From: Verrucomicrobia bacterium Tous-C9LFEB
GTDB taxonomy: Bacteria > Verrucomicrobiota > Verrucomicrobiia > Methylacidiphilales > UBA1321
Length of the DNA: 64,000 bases
Assembly: GCA_002304345.1 (NCBI GenBank)
Contig: NEUU01000004.1
Span: 62,001 to 126,000 of the forward strand
Direction of reading: 5' to 3'
Under the pieces are notes generated by a model that had not been told where the DNA came from, searched no databases, and was given only the letters and a program-made list of their open reading frames with translations. Each line of letters begins with the position of its first letter. The first letter of the stretch is position 1. Shown in pieces: positions 59,602 through 64,000 of the stretch. A program made the translations under genes and the position numbers.

Positions 59602-60117
59602 CTAGATGGTAGCGCCATTCGGCGGGCTGACCACGGTATCGGCGATGGACGCCACGGATTCCGCCCGGCTGGGGACGGCTTGATGCGGCATCTTGCGCAC
59701 CTTGGCCAAGGCGACTTCCTTTGGCATCATCAAATCCTGCAGGGTCATCTCGCTGAATACTTCGGTCACCCGATTCTGGGCTTCCGAGAATACAGCACAA
59801 AGCGTGCACGAATCGGCGCGTTCGCAGCCGGGTTCTTCCAGGCAGCGCTGAAAAGCGATCTTGCCCTCAATGGTCTCAATCACCTCCAGTACGGTGATTT
59901 CCTGCGGAGGTCGCGCCAGGGCGAAACCGCCGCGCGCGCCTTGCCGGGAGCGGATATGGCCTGCTTTGGCCAGACTCTGGAGAATTTTAGCCAAAAAGCC
60001 CTTCGGAATGCGCTCGCCCTTGCTGATGTCGTCGATCATCACGAGCCGACCCTCCGGCTGCTTGGCCAGATGGATCAACGCCAATAAGGCATATTCACCA
60101 GCTTGGGTAATTTTCAT
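59602..60117 (-). CDS. iscR: Rrf2-family regulator, IscR-like
   Basis: 171 residues. Winged helix MKITQAGEYALLALIHLA, then ISKGERIPKGFLAKILQSLAKAGHIRSRQGARGGFALARPP, the standard Rrf2 DNA-binding domain. Cluster ligands Cys92, Cys98 and Cys104 are at the same numbers as in E. coli IscR; position 107, His in E. coli, is Cys107 (CLEEPGC-ERADSCTLC). It senses the Fe-S state and controls the isc operon. As the first gene of the group it probably regulates itself. The C-terminal tail is longer than usual. Confidence 0.93.
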   Translation of the reverse strand: MKITQAGEYALLALIHLAKQPEGRLVMIDDISKGERIPKGFLAKILQSLAKAGHIRSRQGARGGFALARPPQEITVLEVIETIEGKIAFQRCLEEPGCERADSCTLCAVFSEAQNRVTEVFSEMTLQDLMMPKEVALAKVRKMPHQAVPSRAESVASIADTVVSPPNGATI

Positions 60118-60263
60118 TAATAAAGACCTTTTTTATCTTGGTTTAATTTACGCCTGTCGGGCAGCTTGTCAATCCGGCAACAGGACTAGAAGCGAAGTAT
60201 AAGAAAAGGTACTCGCCCGGCGGACGCGGAGAAGGGGAGTTTACGGTCCTAGCCGAACGCCTG

Positions 60264-60710
60264 TTACAAGCTCGGGAAATCCCATGTCTTGTTGGACTGG
60301 AAATGATCGGTGATCCACCAACTCCCCTTGCGGTAGACGAAGGGCAGGGTGAAGAGATACTTTTCCTCGCCGGTCTGGCGGATGAATTCCACCTCGGCGA
60401 ATTTCTCCGGCTCGAAAATGGTCAGCTTGTGTTGCGAGTAGACCGCTTTTTGCTCGAGATCGAGCCGCCGCACGATCAGCACGATTTGTTGCGAATTGAA
60501 ACTTTGTTCGCCGAGGAAGCGGATGAATTCCGGGGAGAACTTGTCCTGCACGGAGCCGTAGTCGCCGTCATTGACTTGCGCCACGACCTTGCGGATTTCC
60601 TTCAGGAATTTCTGTTCCGGTGTGTCGCTGAAAAATTTCCACCAGACCAAGCCCGCAATAAGCACGAGCAGTGCGACGGTGAGGGCGAGTTCGAATTTGG
60701 TTTTGGGCAT
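60264..60710 (-). CDS. small membrane-anchored protein of unknown function
   Basis: 148 residues. One N-terminal transmembrane segment (LALTVALLVLIAGLVWWKFF) followed by a soluble domain with FLKEIRKVVAQVNDGDYGSVQDKFSPEFI and KGSWWITDHFQS, the layout of small NTF2-like or lipocalin-like envelope proteins. No motif is recognised. It starts 6 bp after the stop of the large CPBP-type gene and is surely co-transcribed with it. Confidence 0.72.
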   Translation of the reverse strand: MPKTKFELALTVALLVLIAGLVWWKFFSDTPEQKFLKEIRKVVAQVNDGDYGSVQDKFSPEFIRFLGEQSFNSQQIVLIVRRLDLEQKAVYSQHKLTIFEPEKFAEVEFIRQTGEEKYLFTLPFVYRKGSWWITDHFQSNKTWDFPSL

Positions 60711-60716
60711 AACGCC

Positions 60717-63700
60717 TCAGGCCGGTTTGGAATTTTCGTCCGTGAGGGTTGTCATCACGGCAGGTTCGGGTGTCGCGGAGCGCAGCCACCACGCGAGCAC
60801 GACGATGACCACGGCGGCAATACCGAGTGGCCATGCCTGGCTTGCATACGCCGGTCCGCCCTTCTCCACGAAGAGTGCCATCTGTGGCAGGAGATGCGTC
60901 AGCGTCATCACGGCGAAAATCAGCGCGGCATCGAAACGCCAGAGTTTCCAGACGAGGAAGATCGCCAGCAGCCAGTGGAATTCGCTCAGGGCAGCCGAGC
61001 GGATGAACTCCGTTACCGTGTCCGCATGCAGAGCCGAGTAGAGCGGATAGATTAATAGGAGCGACCACACCACTCTCGGCCAGCGTCGATGAATCAGCAC
61101 GGCCACGGCGGCAATCAACGCATAGCGCAGTACGGTGTCATAGCCGGACTGGATCGCATCGATCAGCACCCCGAGCCACGGCACGGCGCGATTGACTGCG
61201 GGATAATCAAACGAGAGATCTGGTTTCTCGGCGGTGACGAACGTGAGCCACGTCTCGAAATAATTCGTCACCCACAGCAGGGCGAGACTCAACACCAGCA
61301 GGGCAAAGAAATCCGGCAGCGAGCGGCGCAGCGTGGGCCAGTCGAATTTCGGGCAGCGCAGATCGCTTAATTTCCAGCCGAAAGCCCACACCATCAAGCC
61401 GAGTACCACGCTCAACCGCGCGCCATAATTCAACCACGTATAGATGAGGCTCACCACGTCGCCGCCGAGTCGTTGCAGCAGGTAGTGATTGAGCGGCGTG
61501 GTGGTGGAATAACCGGAGTAGAACCACGGTAGTGCATTCAACTTCTCGATGATTACCAGTGTTGTCGGCGCGAGACCGATCAGGAATCCGGCTTTCCACG
61601 GAATGGTGCCGCGCCGCAGCAGGATCACAAAAGCGATGATCACGAGCGTGCCCAGGGCGAGTGAACTCCAGCTTGAGATTTGGCCGAGGATCGCTTCCTT
61701 CCAGCCACCGTATTTCTTCTCCTGCTCACGGTCCCACTCATCGGGGACTTTCACGTAGCGGGTGAAATTGACCGGTTCGTCGCCCTGAACCGCGATTTGC
61801 GTGCGCAGTTGGGAGTCGCCCCAATTCCAATCCTCGCGTTCCCAAGTGAAATAATAATCGCGGCGATGGAGCTGTTGCGTCAGGCGATCCTCCACGAGCT
61901 TCTCATTGTTGAAATCGACGCCGTAATCCTGCTCGAGATGATGCTTCGCGAGTTCCAGTGCGGCCGCTTTTTCCAACGAGGCGCCATTGGACTCGCGCGG
62001 CAGCGTATGCCGCCACTTCACCAGCTTGCCGTTGTGGTCGAGCACGAGGTTGAATTCCTCCTGCTGGCGAATGCGGAAATAGCGAATGTTCCAGACCAGA
62101 TCGGGCCACTCGGTTTCGAAGAGCGCGGCGATTTCGTCCGGCGTGCCGTGTTCGCTCAGATATTCATCCGCAGTCGAGTTCGATCGTAAGCTCACGAGCC
62201 GGTGGTAGGTGGACGGATCCTGTCCGCGTTCGCGCAGGATTTTGTCCGCCGCGTTGGCGATCTGCTGTCGGGAGAGCGTAATGCGACCGTAATCGTCCAT
62301 GGGATGATAGGGCTGTTCGCCTACCTTGAGCGCGGTCAGGGTCAGTACGGCGGTGATTAAAAAGAGCACGCGTTGGACCGAGGTCAGGGAAAGTGGTTGG
62401 AAATTCCAGGCCAACGCCGGCTCCTCTGAGGCTGTGACCGGATGCATCTCGTCGACCTCTTCGGGTGCTGGCGGCGGTTGCTGGCCAGTGCGCTGATAAT
62501 GCACGCCCACCATCCACAGCAGGATCGGCCACACACTCACCAGCACCGCGCCGAATTGATTCAGCGGATCGGCGGATTGAAACACCACGAAACTGCTCAA
62601 CCAGCAGTCGTAGAGATAATGCCCCGTCAATGTCGCGACGATGCCGAAGCGAATCATCACTGCGCCCCAGAGAATGCCTTCCGCCGTCAGTTCGCAGCCG
62701 CGCAGGTAACCCGGCATCTGCGGGTAATTGCTATGCAGGAACGCCCACGTCGCACACGCCACGATCACCCCGATCCACTTGTACCGCCCTCGCAGCAATT
62801 TCCAGTACAGGAGAATGCCGACGATTCGGAAGGTGAATTCCTCCGTCCATGCTGCGCTGATGCCGACCTGCATGCCGCTGATCCACGGGATCGGGCCGCC
62901 AATGATTTTCGAATAATCGACGTCCACCGGTGACCACGCGCCAAAGTGATTGGCCACCACGTAGAACGTGCAGACATAGCCGATGCCGAAGCAGGCCAGC
63001 ACAATGCCCACGCCCAGACCCCGCACCGTCTCCGGTTGATAGAGGCTGTTGCGTCCCAATGCCCGAGCGAAGGAAAGTTTATCCGGCAACTGCTCGCGGT
63101 AGATGGCGTCCGCGACGAGCGAGAGTAAATACACGCTCAGTACCGTGGCGATGGCTCCCATCAGGCTGGTGCCGACTTGCGTGAAAAGATAGCTGCCCCA
63201 CTTCTCCGTGGTCGGATAACTGCTGTAAATGTCCGGCACGTTATTCCACGTCGCCGCCAGTTCCACCACGCCGAAGAGGATCAACCACCGGATCGGGATC
63301 GCGGTGCGCCAGCGCAGGCGATGCTTGCTCACGTACAAAACGAATAGCACCACCATGCCGATCATGATCGGCAGCGAGGCCGATTGCGCGATTTGCTGGA
63401 AGACCGCATTTGTCGAACGCTGCGTGCGGTATTTCAATATCCACGCTTCTGGCACTTTCACGTTCTCGTTGAAGCTGCCGACCTTGTCGCCCTTCACCGT
63501 GGCGTGAAGTTGATACGTCGCATCGCCGAGGCGCAAATCGTCCTGTTCCCACGTGAAATAATAGTCCGTGCGATTCGGCAACTTCTTCGAGCTATCCTCC
63601 ACCAACCGTAACTTGGCAAAGGGATGTTGCGGCACATGCTGTTTCAGGAAATCCTCCGCCACCACGCGCGCCTGATCGCGCGTCATGAACGGGCGCTTGG

Positions 63701-64000
63701 CATTCTCCGGGATCGTGTGGAATAAGCCGACGAAGTGGCCTTGCGGATCGTAGGCCACGCTGATTTCTTCTTCCTGCTCGGGTTTGAAAAAGCGTGTCGT
63801 CCAATACCAGACATTGACTCCCTCGCGCACCTTCTTTTCCAGCGTGGGAAGGCCGTACTCTTTCTCGATGAAATTCTTCTCCGTGCCGTCCTCCCCGAAC
63901 TGCGTGGCGGCGAGATAACCCTTCAGGTCATAGCCGGTTGATTTCAAAAACTCGCGCGACTTGGCTTCCGCCGCGTTTTCCGTGATCGAAAATTGCAGGG
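60717..64000 (-). CDS. large duplicated membrane protein with CPBP protease-like domain (5' end outside window)
   Basis: The frame is open to the right edge, so the N terminus is missing; more than 1076 residues are visible. Two soluble repeats are clear: RTDYYFTWEQDDLRLGD...VKVPEAW (first) and RRDYYFTWEREDWNWGD...VKVPDEW (second), each followed by transmembrane helices. Between them lies a CPBP (Abi) domain with the EExxxR motif EEFTFR (encoded near 62823-62842), followed by FLHSNYPQ and GHYLYDCW. CPBP proteins are intramembrane metalloproteases or related proteins, for instance in prenyl-protein or bacteriocin processing. The repeat-CPBP-repeat layout is unusual. Its downstream partner is the 148-residue gene at 60264. 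Confidence 0.82.
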   Translation of the reverse strand, partial: LQFSITENAAEAKSREFLKSTGYDLKGYLAATQFGEDGTEKNFIEKEYGLPTLEKKVREGVNVWYWTTRFFKPEQEEEISVAYDPQGHFVGLFHTIPENAKRPFMTRDQARVVAEDFLKQHVPQHPFAKLRLVEDSSKKLPNRTDYYFTWEQDDLRLGDATYQLHATVKGDKVGSFNENVKVPEAWILKYRTQRSTNAVFQQIAQSASLPIMIGMVVLFVLYVSKHRLRWRTAIPIRWLILFGVVELAATWNNVPDIYSSYPTTEKWGSYLFTQVGTSLMGAIATVLSVYLLSLVADAIYREQLPDKLSFARALGRNSLYQPETVRGLGVGIVLACFGIGYVCTFYVVANHFGAWSPVDVDYSKIIGGPIPWISGMQVGISAAWTEEFTFRIVGILLYWKLLRGRYKWIGVIVACATWAFLHSNYPQMPGYLRGCELTAEGILWGAVMIRFGIVATLTGHYLYDCWLSSFVVFQSADPLNQFGAVLVSVWPILLWMVGVHYQRTGQQPPPAPEEVDEMHPVTASEEPALAWNFQPLSLTSVQRVLFLITAVLTLTALKVGEQPYHPMDDYGRITLSRQQIANAADKILRERGQDPSTYHRLVSLRSNSTADEYLSEHGTPDEIAALFETEWPDLVWNIRYFRIRQQEEFNLVLDHNGKLVKWRHTLPRESNGASLEKAAALELAKHHLEQDYGVDFNNEKLVEDRLTQQLHRRDYYFTWEREDWNWGDSQLRTQIAVQGDEPVNFTRYVKVPDEWDREQEKKYGGWKEAILGQISSWSSLALGTLVIIAFVILLRRGTIPWKAGFLIGLAPTTLVIIEKLNALPWFYSGYSTTTPLNHYLLQRLGGDVVSLIYTWLNYGARLSVVLGLMVWAFGWKLSDLRCPKFDWPTLRRSLPDFFALLVLSLALLWVTNYFETWLTFVTAEKPDLSFDYPAVNRAVPWLGVLIDAIQSGYDTVLRYALIAAVAVLIHRRWPRVVWSLLLIYPLYSALHADTVTEFIRSAALSEFHWLLAIFLVWKLWRFDAALIFAVMTLTHLLPQMALFVEKGGPAYASQAWPLGIAAVVIVVLAWWLRSATPEPAVMTTLTDENSKPA

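Overview
The window reads as one contiguous stretch of a Verrucomicrobiota chromosome, probably an Opitutae-like polysaccharide degrader. This is inferred from the combination of PEP-CTERM proteins, isolated pseudopilins with short H-x-DG-type tails, GntR regulators fused to LacI-type sensor domains, SGNH esterases, clan GH-A glycosidases and a MoxR/DUF58 operon. No rRNA or taxonomic marker search was possible. I see no insertion sequence, phage, plasmid or CRISPR.

Positions 1-29080 are a carbohydrate-use region. It holds four PEP-CTERM proteins (one cut by the left edge), a GH5-like secreted glycosidase, two SGNH/GDSL esterases, two large paralogous clan GH-A glycosidases around a probable alpha/alpha-barrel protein, an FAD oxidoreductase with a divergent AraC regulator, an operon of GntR/LacI-type regulator, Gfo/Idh/MocA oxidoreductase and zinc alcohol dehydrogenase, a GPH-type sugar symporter, and two paralogous LacI regulators beside PEP-CTERM genes. 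A plausible reading is extracellular deacetylation and hydrolysis of a plant or algal glycan, import by the symporter and oxidation inside the cell, with each step under a local sensor. A tRNA-Pro(GGG) gene and several repeat elements with perfect inverted arms lie between 3.8 and 9.1 kb.

Positions 29105-36612 (all minus strand) form a compact cell-surface glycan locus. It has three tandem paralogous GT4 glycosyltransferases, a GT2 glycosyltransferase with a coiled-coil tail, an unusual 794-residue fusion of an alkaline-phosphatase-superfamily domain to a nucleotidyltransferase-like domain, and a SAM methyltransferase. A second GntR/LacI-type regulator followed by a pseudopilin comes next.

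Positions 38575-52162 are mostly housekeeping: an RRM RNA-binding protein, Rho with a structured leader, a DEAD-box helicase, a NodB-type deacetylase, cytochrome bd oxidase (cydAB), and a tightly coupled five-gene envelope operon (membrane protein, DUF4129, DUF4350, MoxR, DUF58). Positions 52361-60117 hold a ferredoxin, a LOG-family hydrolase, pyrimidine genes (pyrR-pyrB-pyrC) and an isc-like iron-sulfur operon (iscR-iscU-iscS-mrp). The window ends in a very large duplicated membrane protein with a CPBP protease-like domain, cut by the right edge.

The most unusual signals are: (1) the IscS-like protein has Arg at the PLP-lysine position and Ala at the PLP-contacting Gln position; (2) the phosphatase-nucleotidyltransferase fusion inside the glycosyltransferase locus; (3) an IscR whose fourth cluster ligand is Cys107 instead of His107, next to an Mrp that has lost the second Cys of its CxxC; (4) nested inverted-repeat elements with perfect 28-36 bp arms.
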